64,000 bases of DNA from Diplosphaera chodatii (lineage: Eukaryota > Chlorophyta > Trebouxiophyceae > Prasiolales > Stichococcaceae), in the NCBI GenBank assembly GCA_032358165.1, contig JAALGY010000042.1, positions 434,001-498,000 on the forward strand, written 5' to 3'. Of the stretch, positions 1 to 15,362 are shown in pieces; position 1 is the first letter of the stretch, and the number at the start of each line of letters is the position of its first letter. Made by a program: the position numbers and the translations under genes. The notes under the pieces are model-generated. The model was not told the origin of the DNA and ran no database searches. It worked only from the letters and a program-made list of their open reading frames with translations.

Positions 1-911
1 CAGCCCTGGGCTGTCGCCTTGGTCGCCGTAGGGCTTGCTGGCGCCGGTCTTAAAGCCGCGAAGGGTGCCAGCTGCGGCGACTGGCGCCGACATACGGGCT
101 ATGGAGCGACGGGTCTGCCCTCCTGTTTCCGAGCCGCGAGTGCCCTGCGCCAGGCTTTGTTGCCGCAGGTATCCAGGCGCGCTGCTGTCCAATAAACCTG
201 GCACTCCAGCCCCAGTGCTGTGGCTCATAGTCTCCGCCATGGGGCGGTCGAGAGGCTGTTGTCACGGTATAAAGTTCACAGCCTTTGTGTGCCAGGTCAG
301 AGCATGCAGAGGACCTATATTCCAGCGCACGTCTGTTGCCAGATGGGTCTCTAACACTAGTTGCACGTTGTAAACGCACAAAACAAATGCCTAAGTGGCT
401 CTGCACCGTCTGTTTGGGACCACTGGTGCCTGGTACGGGTGCTGACCACTGGCTCAACCACGGTGATGGGGACTTCCAGCCTCAACGCTGGGCTACTACA
501 ACACCAAGGTTGCTCGCACCAGTGTTTGGAGGGTGTGTAGCGACCGTCGGGTATGGACCAAGCAGCGCACAGGGTGCCGGCATGTTGTACAGCCTCCGCT
601 TTCTCCGCACGTGATCTGGGGCAGGGTGGGCCAGGCTTGCCAGTACCGGGGGGCGTTCTCATGCTCCGCTTGATATGCAAAAGGACCGCAGCTGCTCAGC
701 AATCAGCCTGCAGAACGGCACGTGCAGCAAACCGCGTCGTTCGACGGATTGTGGTGTTGCGGGCCCTTCGCCTTGACCACGAGCCTGGGTGGTGCACACT
801 TCCGCCAGACCGCTGCGCCGCCGACATCGCAGCTTGGCGTTGCGTCGCAAACCTGTGTCAGCATATGGTCGCCAGGGTGATTATAGCACCCACACAGGCT
901 GAGTGCTGAGA
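1..911. other. No gene recognised
   Basis: Open frames on both strands here overlap each other and none resembles a known family or carries convincing splice sites. The stretch may hold the end of a gene lying to the left, or the promoter of the PLP enzyme that follows. Confidence 0.4.
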
Positions 912-3900
912 ATGCAGACTTTGAACAGTTTCCGGGTGCCGCCCGACGCTGCTGCATGCACGCCGAGCATGCAGCAGCAACCGCATCTGCACCCCTGGAA
1001 CCATGCTGTTCCAGCCAGATCACCATCAGCACGCAGTCACGACGCGTGTAACGCCCGCCGGCGGCTGCCGCGACCCCCCTGCGGCGGAATGCGCTCGGCA
1101 AACCGCACCCGCTGGGCGGGTGGCGAGGCAGCTGCAGAGGCGCCGCCTGTGGTGTCGGCGGCGCCACAGCCAGACATGGCGCAGCCGTCACAGCACGATG
1201 CTGAAAGCGGATCGGGCCCGCGTGTGGCGGTTGCGCACGGCAGTCGTGCTCATGATGCAGCAGAGCGCGATCCCATTGCCACGCCTGTCAGCCAGCCTGC
1301 CGTGCAGCCGCCGCATGCCAGCGGCAACGAGGCGTCAGCCATGGACATCCCGACAACGGCCGAAGGGGCAGCATCTCTGGTGGGTGGCTGCTTGGGACAT
1401 TTGCAAATGGTAGTTGCACATACTATGAAGGAACCTTCATGTTATACCAGTCTCAGCAGTACTGAGGGCGTCTGCCGCTGGAGCCGCAGGTGTGGGCCGT
1501 GGCGGCAGCCCTGGGACCGCAGTTCTCCGCAATCGACCACCTGGTTGCGGCCAACCTGCGCCGTGTGCAGGTCCTAATTTACGCATCAAACAGCCCGTGA
1601 TCAGACATGCAGTGCCTGCCCTGCTGCTTGCACAAGCCACAGGCAGTGCCTTCAAGGCAAATCAGCATGATGACATGGGTCTTTCTCCTGGCAGGCGGCC
1701 TTCAAGAACGCGCAGATCGGGCCGCACCACTTCGCGGGGTCCACAGGGTACGGCCACGGCGACCTCGGGCGGGCGGCGCTCGACAAGGTGGCCACTGCAT
1801 CCTGCTGCCTGTTACCGGCTGCTGCCACTGCTATCCTGGCGCCCTTTCCGTGGCGGACCTGCTCTGCCCTGCAGCTGCAGAGCTCGCTGGGGCAGCCCAG
1901 CCGCACCTGCTCCTGTGAATGTCGGTGCTCGCCGCGGCAGGATCGAGCGGCACCGAGTCCAGGGTTCACACCCTGGGACCCCGGCGCAGGTGATGGCGGA
2001 GGTGATGGGGGCGGAGGCGGCGCTGGTGCGCTGCCAGCTGGTCAGCGGCACGCACGCCATCGCCACCGCGCTGTTCGCCTGCCTGCGCCCGGGCGACCGC
2101 CTGCTCGCCGTCGCCGGCAGGTGCCGCGCAGCTGCCGCTGCTACTGACTTTGATGCCTCCCTTGTTCCGGCAGATTAGCCCCGGCAGCAACCCTCCAAAC
2201 CAACAGCATTGCAGCTGCACTGCAGCACTGTGGCCAGCACAACGTTTTCGCTTGTGTGGATGTCGTGCCATGTGACATACTTGCAGGCCATACGACACCC
2301 TGGAGGAGGTGATTGGGCTGCGGGGGACTCCTGGCCATGGCAGCCTGGCGGAGTGGGCCGTGGCCTACGACGAGCTGCCGCGCCCCGCGGCTGGCGACGC
2401 TGTGGACTTTGCTGCTCTGCCTGCCGCCATCACACCAGGTGCTGCACACCACAGATGATGATGCCTTTGCATCCGAGATGTTGCAAGAGGGTTTGCATGG
2501 CAGCTGTATGCTGTGTGGAGCACGGCTCACCCTGCAGGGGTTGAGGCCACACCAGCGCACGACAACGCCGATGGGGACAGCCTTGTGATGTAGTATGATG
2601 AGCGAGGGAGACTTCTGCCGCTGCAGAGACGCGGGTGGCGCTGGTGCAGCGGTCCTGCGGCTACGCCGACCGGCCGACGATGACGCTGCGGGAGGTCCGG
2701 GAGGTGGTGCGCGTCGTGCGCGCCGCCTCGCCCCGCTGCCTGGTGCTGGTGGACAACTGCTACGGCGAGTTCACGGAGCGCGGCGAGCCCTGCTCGGTGC
2801 GCGACCAGCAGCAGCGTGTTGTTGAGGAGGCACCAGAGGGGGAAGTGCTGCTGAGTGCCTGCATGAGCTTCTGGACGCCTGGTGTTACGCTCTGACCGCC
2901 ATCCGTGGTGTCCCACTCGGGTCCCAATGAAAGTCTGGCAGCCAGGCGGCTTGCAAAAACACCTGGTGTTAGTGGCCACAGCGTGCATTCTGTACTTGCA
3001 CTACGGCATCCTGACGCAATTGCATTTTCCTGCAGGTGGGTGCCGACCTGTGCATGGGCAGCCTGATCAAGAGCCCCGGCGGCACGCTGGCCACTACAGG
3101 GGGGTACATCGCGGGGCGGGCGGACCTGGTGGCTGCAGCAGGCGCACGGCTCACGGCGCCGGGCGTGGGACTCGACGCCGGCGCCGTGCCCTCCGAGGCT
3201 CTCAGGCTGATGTTCCAGGGTGCGCGCTTCGTCCTTCATGCCTTGGCAGCAGCGCACCATGTTTTGCATGTGCCATGTCGCCACCATACCCTAAGGTTAG
3301 ACGGAGCGCTTGTGATGCAGGTTTGTTCCTGGCACCCCAGATGGTGGGCGAGGCGCTCAAGGGCGGGCGTCTGCTGGCAGCTGTGGCGGCGCGCTGTGGC
3401 ATTGCAGCGTCGCCGCCGCACGGCCTCCAAAGGGAGCTTGGTGAGCTGCCGGCACTGCTGGGATGCTCGTAGCCAGCATGCCCGCTGGACGGGAGCAGAT
3501 GGTGATGCAGCATGCGATGATGCTGCTGCCGCTGCTGCAGATTCGCCCAGCTACATCACGACGCTGCGCCTTGGCAACCGTGCCGCCATGCTGGCATTTT
3601 GCGGCGCCGTGCAAGCGGCCTCGCCTATTGGCTCCTACATCACGCCGACACCAGGTGCGGAGCATGCTGCTTGGGATGGCAACGTGCGGGCGCTGAAGTG
3701 TGGCAGTCCGGCAGCTATCAGAGCACACGGCGTCACAAGTGGCAATAACAGGCGGTATGCCTCCTGTGCAGGCGCCACGGCCGGGTACGGTGATGAGGTG
3801 GTGTTTGCCGACGGCACGTTCATTGACGGCAGCACCGCAGAGCTGTCGGCGGATGGGCCGCTGCGCCCGCCATACTCTGTCTACTGCCAGGGCGGCACAC

Positions 3901-3992
3901 ACTGGACGCACTGGGCCCTGGCCTTGGAGGGGGCACTGCCTGCACTTGTTGCAGCATATGCTGATGACCGTGAACAGGCTAGCGGGAGCTAG
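912..3992 (+). CDS. Aluminium-resistance / methionine gamma-lyase-like PLP enzyme, probably plastid-targeted
   Basis: Exons: 912-1379, 1490-1570, 1695-1787, 1990-2120, 2287-2438, 2627-2796, 3036-3219, 3321-3440, 3541-3654, 3772-3992 (577 aa). Conserved blocks of the PF06838 family are seen in order: GSTGYGHGDLGR, RCQLVSGTHAIATAL, LVQRSCGYADRPTMT, VDNCYGEFTERGEP, MGSLIKSPGGTLATTGGY, GAVPSEALRLMFQG and YCQGGTHWTHWALALE. The Lys of SLIKSPGG is the expected PLP-binding residue, so a fold-type I C-S lyase activity on a sulfur amino acid is likely; the true substrate is unknown. The first exon adds about 155 residues rich in Ala, Pro, Ser and Arg, which I read as a plastid transit peptide. That exon is the weakest part: start 912 is simply the first ATG in the open frame that joins in phase. 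The family is mainly bacterial and cyanobacterial, so plastid ancestry is plausible but not shown. Confidence 0.85.
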
Positions 3993-4804
3993 CTGACCGG
4001 CATGCCGTTATGTGGCCGCAAGGTGCTGTGGATGCACATCGCATGCACTCAAGTAACCACTTGTCGCACCCACTGTCGCACAAATGTCACAACATACAAT
4101 CCTGTGTGATTTTGGAACAGCAGGAGCTCCAGCTGTTCACACAAAGCCGGCCAGGTAGGTTGTGGCCACCTCAGGAAGCGTAATGTCACGTGGCCATTTC
4201 CTGTTTAGCTCCGCAAGAGTGTGCGGTCTTGATGCACAGTACTTCAATGACAAGCGAAGGTCGATAGCTGCCATAAACCCAGCTGGGCAAGTCATACAGC
4301 CTCACGCCGCGTGTTCACACTGCTGCCAATCACCTTAGCAATGGGTATCACTAACCTTGCCTCTTGAACGAACAGGTGTTCAAAAGCCCTGTTAGTGCTG
4401 AGAGATCAGCAAGTACTAGCGCAGTGGCTTGTATCAGGTCTTGAGGCGGTTCCAGTGGAGTGTAGTGCGGGTTCACCACTCCCTTTTGACTGCAACACAC
4501 TGCTTGAGATCGATTCTGCAACATCCCGCACCCAACTGCCAGCTGCAGTTACTTTGACGGGCGACGTATCACATCTGGCACAGTTGGGCACGCTCCTGTG
4601 GACCCCTCTGTGGAGAGCCACAGCCTGAGACACCAAGCACAAGACCCACAAGGGGCTGGTGCAACAAGTCTGCGGGGCAGCAGCAGCATCAGCGACGTCA
4701 GCTGCAGCTGTGCAGCATCGCGTTGACAGGGCAAGGACATTAGAGCACGGCACTGCTCCCTGCACCCGCCCAAGCCGCAAGCTGCGCAGCAGCCGGTTTG
4801 TCCA
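3993..4804. other. Intergenic, no gene seen
   Basis: Lies between two genes on the same strand. It should hold the 3' end of the PLP enzyme mRNA and the promoter/5' leader of the kinase. The open frames here (for example near 4400-4630) look like chance frames. Confidence 0.5.
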
Positions 4805-7800
4805 ATGGGTTGCATGCCCAGCAAAGAGGCAGCGCCTGCTGGCCAGCAGGCGGCGGCCAAGTCCAGCACGCCAACGCCCGAGAAGTCTAAGCGGTGTTGG
4901 TCGTATGTGACAGCTCAAGTTGCTTTGCCATATCAGACCGCCAAAGTAGGAGCATGAAACTGCTTCAAAGCATTCACCCTCCTGCTGCCCATCTTGCATC
5001 ATTGATCGTGCCCGTTTTGTTGCAGGTCGACAACAGCACAGCAGGCAGCCAAAGCTGCAGGAGGCGGTCCAGCAGCAGCCAAGGCGGCGACCACTGCAGG
5101 CGCAGCAGCAGCCCCACCCACATCGCAGAAGGGGCCAAGTCCGGGTGGCAGGTCCCCGACGTCATCACAGCATCCCACTCCGCAGCGTGCGCAGCAGGCG
5201 TATGCAACGCAGGGTGGCAGCATTGCTGGCATGCATGCGCAGGTGCGTGCCAACTGCTCCGCGTGTCATGATGCCATGGGCTTGCACTCCTTCTGGCAAG
5301 ACCCTGCACTGTCTGCATGACAGCAGGGCACCTGCTGGCATGCCGCCCTGCCCGGCTGCATCGCTGAGGCATGCAATGTCAATAGAGCATTGAGCAGTCT
5401 TGCTTAGGCATGCTCATCTGTCCTGTGTCCTGGCATCGCAGCAGCAGCGGACGCCCAACTCCAGCGGCCACAGCCGCGGCCAGGACAGTGGCCGCAGCGG
5501 CGGCGGCCACAGCAGCGGGCGCCACAACGAGCCGGTGCCCCCGCCGCCGCCGCAGCAGGACAGCGGCAAGCACAAGGAGAAGAACAACGGGTACGTCGTG
5601 CGGCCGCCGGGCAGCGAGCCGCTGGCGGGCCACCCCCGCTACACCAAGATCCGCGAGATCAACTCAGGCAAGCTACCCACCTTGTGTTCAGCTGCATCTC
5701 CGTTGCAGATGGAGCATGCATGCAATGGAGCATGCAGCATGCAGCTCAGCCTCTACAGCATAACTGCCGCCTTGCACATGCACATGTGGCCTGGTTGCCA
5801 GTGCAGTATTGCAGCCAGGCTACAGGTGCTTGTTGTACTTGATGTGAGCAAGCATGATCAGGCGCGTCACCTGTTGCATGCACTTGCTGCTTGTGTGAAG
5901 CTGGCATGAGGAAGAGTAGACTCTCAGCAAGCTTGGTGAAAACAGGCATGCTGGTCCTTTGGTGGGTGCAGCTGGCCCGCGACGGCTAATTATGCAACCT
6001 AAAACCTGCAGTGTGATATGCCATGCGGCCCAGCGTGCGACCGCTGCTTGCCGTGGCCCCTGCAGGCGCATCGGGCTTCGTGCAGCTGGCGCACGACGGG
6101 ACGACGGGGGAGGAGGTGGCCATCAAGTTCGTGCCACGCGGCAGTCCCTACCTGCACCGGGCGGCCGAGCGCGAGATCCTGAACCACCGGCTGCTGGCGG
6201 GCCACGCCCACATCGTGCAGTTCCGCGAGGTGCGCGTGCAGGTGTCGCTGCAGCCTCGACCAGCTGCTGCGCTTGTAGCTCAACAGGCCCTGTGTGTCGT
6301 GAGGGAACAGCCAACTCGGGACCATCATTTGACGTGCAAACGCTTACCAGCGTCAGGCTTGCTGCAAAGCACGGCAGTCAATATATCAAATATTGTTTAC
6401 ATGTGCCACAGCTGATCCCTCGTGATGCAGGTGTTCCTGACGGAGGGGTACCTGGGCATCGTGATGGAGTACGTCAACGGCGGCGACATGGCGGACCTGG
6501 TGGACACCTGGAACGCGCGCAACCGCCGGCGCCGCCCGCCGCCCGGCACCATCCCCACCGGCACCCAGTGCGCTTTCACGCTGCCACCAGGAGGCTGTCC
6601 TGCGGTTGTCCTGCTTTAAGTAGCCGCATGCACATGCATGCATGCATGCAGCCTGTAAGCAGGCTGTGCTGCTTCCTAGCGCTGCACTGCATGCAAGGTG
6701 CTTCGCAGCAGGGCTACAGTCCCACAGCATAGCTGCGCTGTTCGTGCCGGACAGCAGGAAGCTTTGTTGCATGCATGCGCAGGTGCCTGCCGGAGGCGCA
6801 GGCGCGCCGCCTGTTCCAGCAGCTGGTCGTGGCGGTGGACTTCCTGCACCACCTGGGCATTGCCAACCGCGACATCAAGGTCTGCGCCCCTTTGCTGGAT
6901 TCAGTTGACCTATTGAGATCCAGCCACCAACTGGTCGCATACTGGCGCCCTGATGACGCTGAGCTCCGGAAGGTGTCTGTTGCTGACGCCTGTGTGCGCT
7001 CCTGCCCTGCAGCTAGAAAACGCGCTGCTGCAGGGGGACCCGGACTCCAACACGGTGCAGCTGAAGCTGTGCGACTTTGGCTACTCCAAGGACGAGCTGG
7101 TGCGCTGGGCACCCTTCAACAGTGCAGCGAATTGCGCTCCATCAAAGTGTCACCCTCGTAGGACGAGGCACAACTGCCGACATGAGTCTGCTCATGCTGC
7201 ATTCCTCTGTCATGCAGAGCGAGAGCCTGTGCAAGACGCTGTGTGGCACACCAGAGTACATAGCTCCAGAGGTGGGGACCCGTCTGGCTGCTCATCAGTG
7301 ACAGGTACCTACTTCCGGGAGTGCAGCGCGGCTTGGATGCCCACACTCATTGCCGGCCCGCCGCTGCGCCACGCAGGTGCTGATCGACAACCGGTACCAG
7401 GGCAAGATCAGCGACATCTGGTCCGCCGGCGTCCTGCTGTACGTGCTGCTGACCGGCGTGTTCCCCTTCTGGCGCAAGGAGGACGAGAAGCTGGACAGGT
7501 GAGTGCGCCCGGCGCTGCAGGTTCTTGAGTGTGGGTGTCATTGTGCGCCCTTGATGGTCCTCATGCGCTGCTGTGGCCGAGACCGTGCTGTCCTCCCACC
7601 CTGCAGCATGACCCGGCTCAACCGCATGTTCCCGCGCATCGTCAAGGCCGAGTACGAGCTGCCGGCGCACGTGTCCGCCCCCTGCCGCGACCTGCTGTCG
7701 CGCATGCTGTCCGTCGACACCAAGCGCCGGTGCGCGCCGTCACCCCTCGTCATGCTGCCTGCCCGGCTGAGGCTGCTGCAGCTGTTGCAGCTGTGCATGC

Positions 7801-9573
7801 CTGCAGCAAATGCCATGTAGAGTCCACGTCATTCCTGCATCAGGCTGTCGGTGGCGGGCATCCTGCGGCACCCCTGGTTCCGCACCGAGCTGTCCCCGAA
7901 GCTCACCTCCCTCAACCACGACCTGCTGGACCTGCCCACTGCGGTGCGTCCTGCTTGCCGCAGAGCACAGGCTGCACTGCCGGTGCCTGCCACCCGCAAT
8001 GATCTCATGCAGCCATGCATGCTCTTGTGCATCTTCTGCCCAGCATCTGCATGCCTGACACATGCAAGTCGGCCTCGGGATGAGTCTGCTCAACCAACAG
8101 TGTTACAGTTGGGTCTGACAGCTGGGTGTTTCCCGACCTGCAGAAGCGCATCGCCTGCCCGCAGAGCGAGGCGGAGATCCGGGAGCTGATCCACATCGCG
8201 GCGGGCGCCGCCAAGGCCAGCCGCTCCACCAGCGGCAGCGCCGCCCGCAGCGCCTCCGGCGCCGGCCCCGGGCACCGGCCCCACGCCGCCGCGCCGCCCG
8301 CAGGTGCACATTCCATCCCGAACCCCGCCTGTAAGCGTCACCATCTGCACCAGTCCGCTGCTGGGCCTGTCCCTCGGGGCCGTGCCTCACCCGGGGCCGA
8401 GGCGAGCACAGCCAGGTTGACGATAGGACCATGTGCGTGGCCGCCTCATGCGGGACTGTGGCAGCTCATCTGTGTGGGCGCTTGAGTGCGCAGTCGTATG
8501 CCAAGGACGCATCACACACACGCATCGCCCACTTCCTGCTGCAGGCGTCACGGCACCCGGCAGCAGCCCCAACAGCAGCAACGCGGGCGGGGCGGGTTCC
8601 GCGCCTGGCGGCGCCACCTACGCCAAGCTGGGGCAGTCGGGCCGGCACAGCGCGCTGCCGCCGACGCCGCCGGTGCGAACCATGCCACCCGTGTCCACTG
8701 CAGGATTTCAGACATTCAGCCCACCATCTCGCTTCCCGACCGCAGCCCATCTGTAGCCCAGTGTCTGCTGCAAGAGTCTGGTGATGCGACATTGCACCCT
8801 GTCTGCAACCTGCCAACCACTGCCTGCGTGCCACCGGCGTCACCATCGGTGCACGTGCTGGAGTATACCCCCAAACTGCAGGGTGCCGCCGTGCCGTCTG
8901 TCAGAAGCACCTCTGCTCCCTCTGCATGCAGCGCAGCGTCAGCACACAGCAGCCTGACCTTGCGGAACCTGCCTCCCTTGTCTCAGGCAACTGCCGCTGC
9001 ACAGCCATTAATCCTCTAATGTCGTCCAAGCAACGGCTCCAACATGCGCAACTGAGCACACAGCGCCATCAAAAACTGTAGAGCTGCCGCCGGGCCTTCA
9101 CACATTGTTGAAACTGTGCTACAGGGCAAACAGGCGTCAGGCGGGCGCCAGCCGCTGCAGAATGCAAGCGGCAGCGGCGGCAGCGACATCCTCATGCAGA
9201 CTAGCGACAGCATCCTCGGCCTGGTGGATCTCGTGGACCAGGTGAGTGTTTGAACGTTGGGCGCAGGGAACACCAAGCTGTTGCGGGATAGGCTCGCGAC
9301 CTTCTATGTGGGTGCTACATGGCAGCCTGTGCCTGGGCCAACATGTTGGGGTCAACACGGCACAGACGGCGCGTTCTTCTTCCCGGCTCCATGTACGCAT
9401 CCGACCTGAACCCTCCCTCCGCCTGACAGGTGATGGACAACCCGAGCGGCAGCAGCTACTCGCGGGGCAACAGCGTCACGGGGCGCGGGGACTCGGGGGT
9501 GTCGGTGGGCTCCCCCGCAGCGAGCCCCCCGCCGCTCAAGGGGGCGCCGCCGCTGACGGCGGGCCGCGCCTGA
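4805..9573 (+). CDS. SnRK2-like Ser/Thr protein kinase with N-myristoylation signal
   Basis: Exons: 4805-4893, 5026-5242, 5442-5667, 6066-6229, 6431-6567, 6783-6879, 7013-7099, 7218-7271, 7377-7498, 7607-7729, 7844-7943, 8144-8303, 8545-8672, 9125-9241, 9430-9573 (about 654 aa). It starts MGCMPSKE, a myristoylation/palmitoylation signal for membrane anchoring, followed by about 145 low-complexity Ala/Pro/Ser/Gly residues. The kinase domain (about 172-440) carries VAIKF (Lys about 197), [29 protein letters not shown] (Asp about 331), [10 protein letters not shown] and [20 protein letters not shown] and the APE region point to plant SnRK2 stress kinases. Oddities: the HRD His is Asn (NRDIK, about 306-310), the Gly loop is degenerate (NSGASGFV), and intron 3 uses a GC donor at 5668. 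The tail has an acidic, hydrophobic stretch ([13 protein letters not shown]) like a SnRK2 regulatory box. Exons after 8303 are less sure: an extra exon within 8718-8890 is possible. Confidence 0.88.
6632..6650. repeat. ATGC microsatellite
   Basis: Short run of the tetramer ATGC inside intron 5 of the SnRK2-like kinase gene. The GCATGC word is common in introns all over the window. Confidence 0.8.
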
Positions 9574-10521
9574 GCGCCGGCCCGAGTGGTGGCCGGGACG
9601 CCTTTGTGCGTCAAGCGGGCTCCCGGCGCGCGCCGCTGGCCGGCGCGTGTGCGGGGCGCCCCCTTGCAGCACCCTGCGCCAACTGGTGCGGCAGGCTGCC
9701 AATCCATGCGCGCGGTGGGACAGCGCTCCGCTCAGGACGGTTGCGTGCGGGAATGGTGCGCAGCGGCCGTTTCTGCACCCTCCGCCGCTTGCACGGCGAC
9801 ACGGCCCGCTCACTGACGAGGGTTTGTGCAGCACGCAGTTCTCGGACGCATAGCGGCAGCGTGACAAATGCACATATGCAGCTTGACCCCACGCAAGCAG
9901 CAGTATCTGTGCGAGTTCAGATCAGACGATAATACGGAGGTGGTCCACGTCGTAGCTGTCATTTGCTGCAAGCACTTGTACAGCAGCAAGATGGCATGCC
10001 TATCTACACGGGCAACATGGTGTTTTGCTTGATACCTCACGTATGGGCAGCAGATAGCGTCAAGCAGTATGGCGGAGGAGGCCCCAGGTGACGCTGGTGA
10101 TATATAACCTTGTGTCTGCTTCATATCCTATCAAGACTTATCAGACAGGCGTGCTTCTTGATGTGTGACACTGCGTGTGCTGTTCATTAAAAGGATGATG
10201 GGCCAGTTCTTGCCAGCCTGCAGAGGGGCGGTAGATGCTGGCAGTGCCTTTCGATGAGAAGTTCGTGTCGGCTTCTGCTCGCTAGCTAGGGTTGTGCATT
10301 CTTCGTGTCAGATGTGGGGGATTCGTGTGCCGGAGCCTACATAGCTGTAAGACACGGCCAATGACATCAAGCGCATGTCAGACTGTGTGAGCCAACAATA
10401 GGCATGCTGCCCAATAGGCTGGTGCAATACGCATGCCAAACATAATAGTAGTCGCGCTGCAATGAGCATATACTTGTTTCGAGGGCCCGCACATAGTGCG
10501 CGGCCCCAGGGCTCTCCCGCC
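9574..10521. other. Convergent intergenic region, no gene seen
   Basis: Separates the 3' ends of the kinase (+) and carboxypeptidase (-) genes. The first 300 nt remain GC-rich and open in several frames, probably long 3' UTR; the rest drops in GC and has no coding features I recognise. Confidence 0.5.
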
Positions 10522-13883
<3,362 letters not shown>

Positions 13884-14227
13884 GCTGCAATCGACCTTTG
13901 TGTGACCGTCCGAGCAGTGCACGTGCTGAATGCATGTTCAGGACAGGGTTTGACGATGGCTTGGAGGACGTCAATAAACCGTGCAGAACTGCCAGACATT
14001 TGACCATGCTGTGACTGCAAACCTGCGTCCGAAAGGCAGCGCACTTACGCCATTGTCAAGGCCTGTGCGCGGCAGAACATAAGTCAATATCACCGACATC
14101 ACTCCACGCTGCAGTCTTTGGATCCACAGGGCCAACGCAGTTGCCATTCCTCCCGACATACGAAGCGCAGCTGCTAGGTCCTGGATTGCACAACATGATG
14201 CTGCACCTTGCGGCAGCGTAAAGGGCC
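13884..14227. promoter_or_regulatory. Divergent promoter region, carboxypeptidase / TAF9
   Basis: 344 nt separate the start codons of the carboxypeptidase (-) and TAF9 (+). Both promoters and 5' leaders must fit here, so the region probably works in both directions. I see no clear TATA box. Confidence 0.5.
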
Positions 14228-15362
14228 ATGTCCAGCAGCAGCAATGAGCCGGCAGATGCGGTCCGCATCCGCCAGCTGTTGGAGAGCATGGTGCGTGTGA
14301 AGCAACAGCAAACGCTCGACAGTACGAGACCTCAAGCGCCCTCTGAGACATGCAGCCGGCCACTGGGTGCAGCCATGCGGCAGAACGCGCGAATTAGAGC
14401 CATGGGTGGCGTATGATGCGGCAATGTGCAATGCATGGCCATGAGGGCCAGCCCTCTATGTGCGCAGGGGGTGGAGCAGTACGAGCCGAGAGTGGTGCAT
14501 CAGCTGCTGGACTTCATGTACGGATACGTATCGGGCGTGCTGCAGGATGCAGAGGTGTCTGCTGCTGATCACACAGACTGTGCTTTGTTTGCGGCAAAGG
14601 CGCTAAATCACACAAGCTCATATGCCGTGAGGAGTACTCCACAACACGAGCAGGTGGCTGCATGCACCGCAAACGATACTGGCTCGTGTGGCACAGCTCT
14701 TGTCGCATAAAGTGCTGTCGTGGCCATTTGCAGGCATACAGCGAACGAGCGGGCGAGGCCAGGGGCACAGTGGAGGCGGAGGACGTGCTGACCGCCATCC
14801 AGGCCCGGGCAGCGTTCTCCTTCGTGCAGCCGCCCTCCCAGGATGTGAGCCGTCATCCGTGAAGCAGCTTTTCTGCAAGTTGGGCATGGGGCCTTTGTAC
14901 TGCCGAGCTCCTGGTCATGCAGCACTGTTGCAGCCCTACCGAGAGTGTGCCTCCCTTCACAGTGACATTTGTGGTGAGGCTTGAGCGTGATATGATCGCA
15001 TCAGCGCCGGCCCGTTTTGCCCACAGATCCTGACGGCGCTGGCGGAGAAGCGAAATGCGCAGCCGCTGCCGGAGCTCGGCAAGGCGCACGGGCTGCGCCT
15101 GCCGCCGGACGACGCCTGCCTGACGGCGCCCACGTGGCAGCTGCCGCGCCCCGCGCAGTTGCAGCCCCAGTCTGGCTCCGCCCTTAGTGGTGGCGCCAAG
15201 GCCGGCGGCCAACCCGCAGATACAGGGGGTGCCGGACCGTCGGCGATGGAGGTAGACGGCGCAGGCAGCGCGTACCAGCTGCCGACTGCCGCAGCGCACT
15301 CGGCCGACAGCAGACAGCGGCCTACGTTGGAGGTGCACCCGGGCGAGGCACCGGATGACTAG
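14228..15362 (+). CDS. TAF9: TAF9, histone-fold subunit of TFIID/SAGA
   Basis: Exons: 14228-14290, 14468-14554, 14734-14844, 15027-15362 (198 aa). The histone fold covers about residues 7-75: PADAVRIRQLLESMGVEQYE, then VVHQLLDFMYGYVSGVL and AEDVLTAIQARAAFSFVQPP, the last being the typical TAF9 helix and Phe-Ser-Phe-Pro-Pro motif. After it comes the conserved region AEKRNAQPLPELGKAHG...RLPPD. TAF9 pairs with TAF6 inside TFIID and SAGA to support RNA polymerase II transcription. The C-terminal 80 residues are low-complexity, acidic and Pro-rich, and end before a TAG stop. The start is the only ATG that places the first helix in frame, and the length fits plant and algal TAF9. Confidence 0.93.

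Noticed and set aside
1..13. Short perfect palindrome at the window start
   Set aside because: Thirteen bases only; expected by chance in GC-rich DNA.
903..1413. Second long frame at 1003-1413 as the N-terminus of the PLP enzyme
   Set aside because: It does not join exon 2 in a coherent way; the other frame ends at a GT donor in phase 0 and has a more leader-like composition.
4805..9573. Kinase as a CDPK or CIPK
   Set aside because: No EF hands and no NAF motif are present; the FGYSK activation loop and APE region fit SnRK2.
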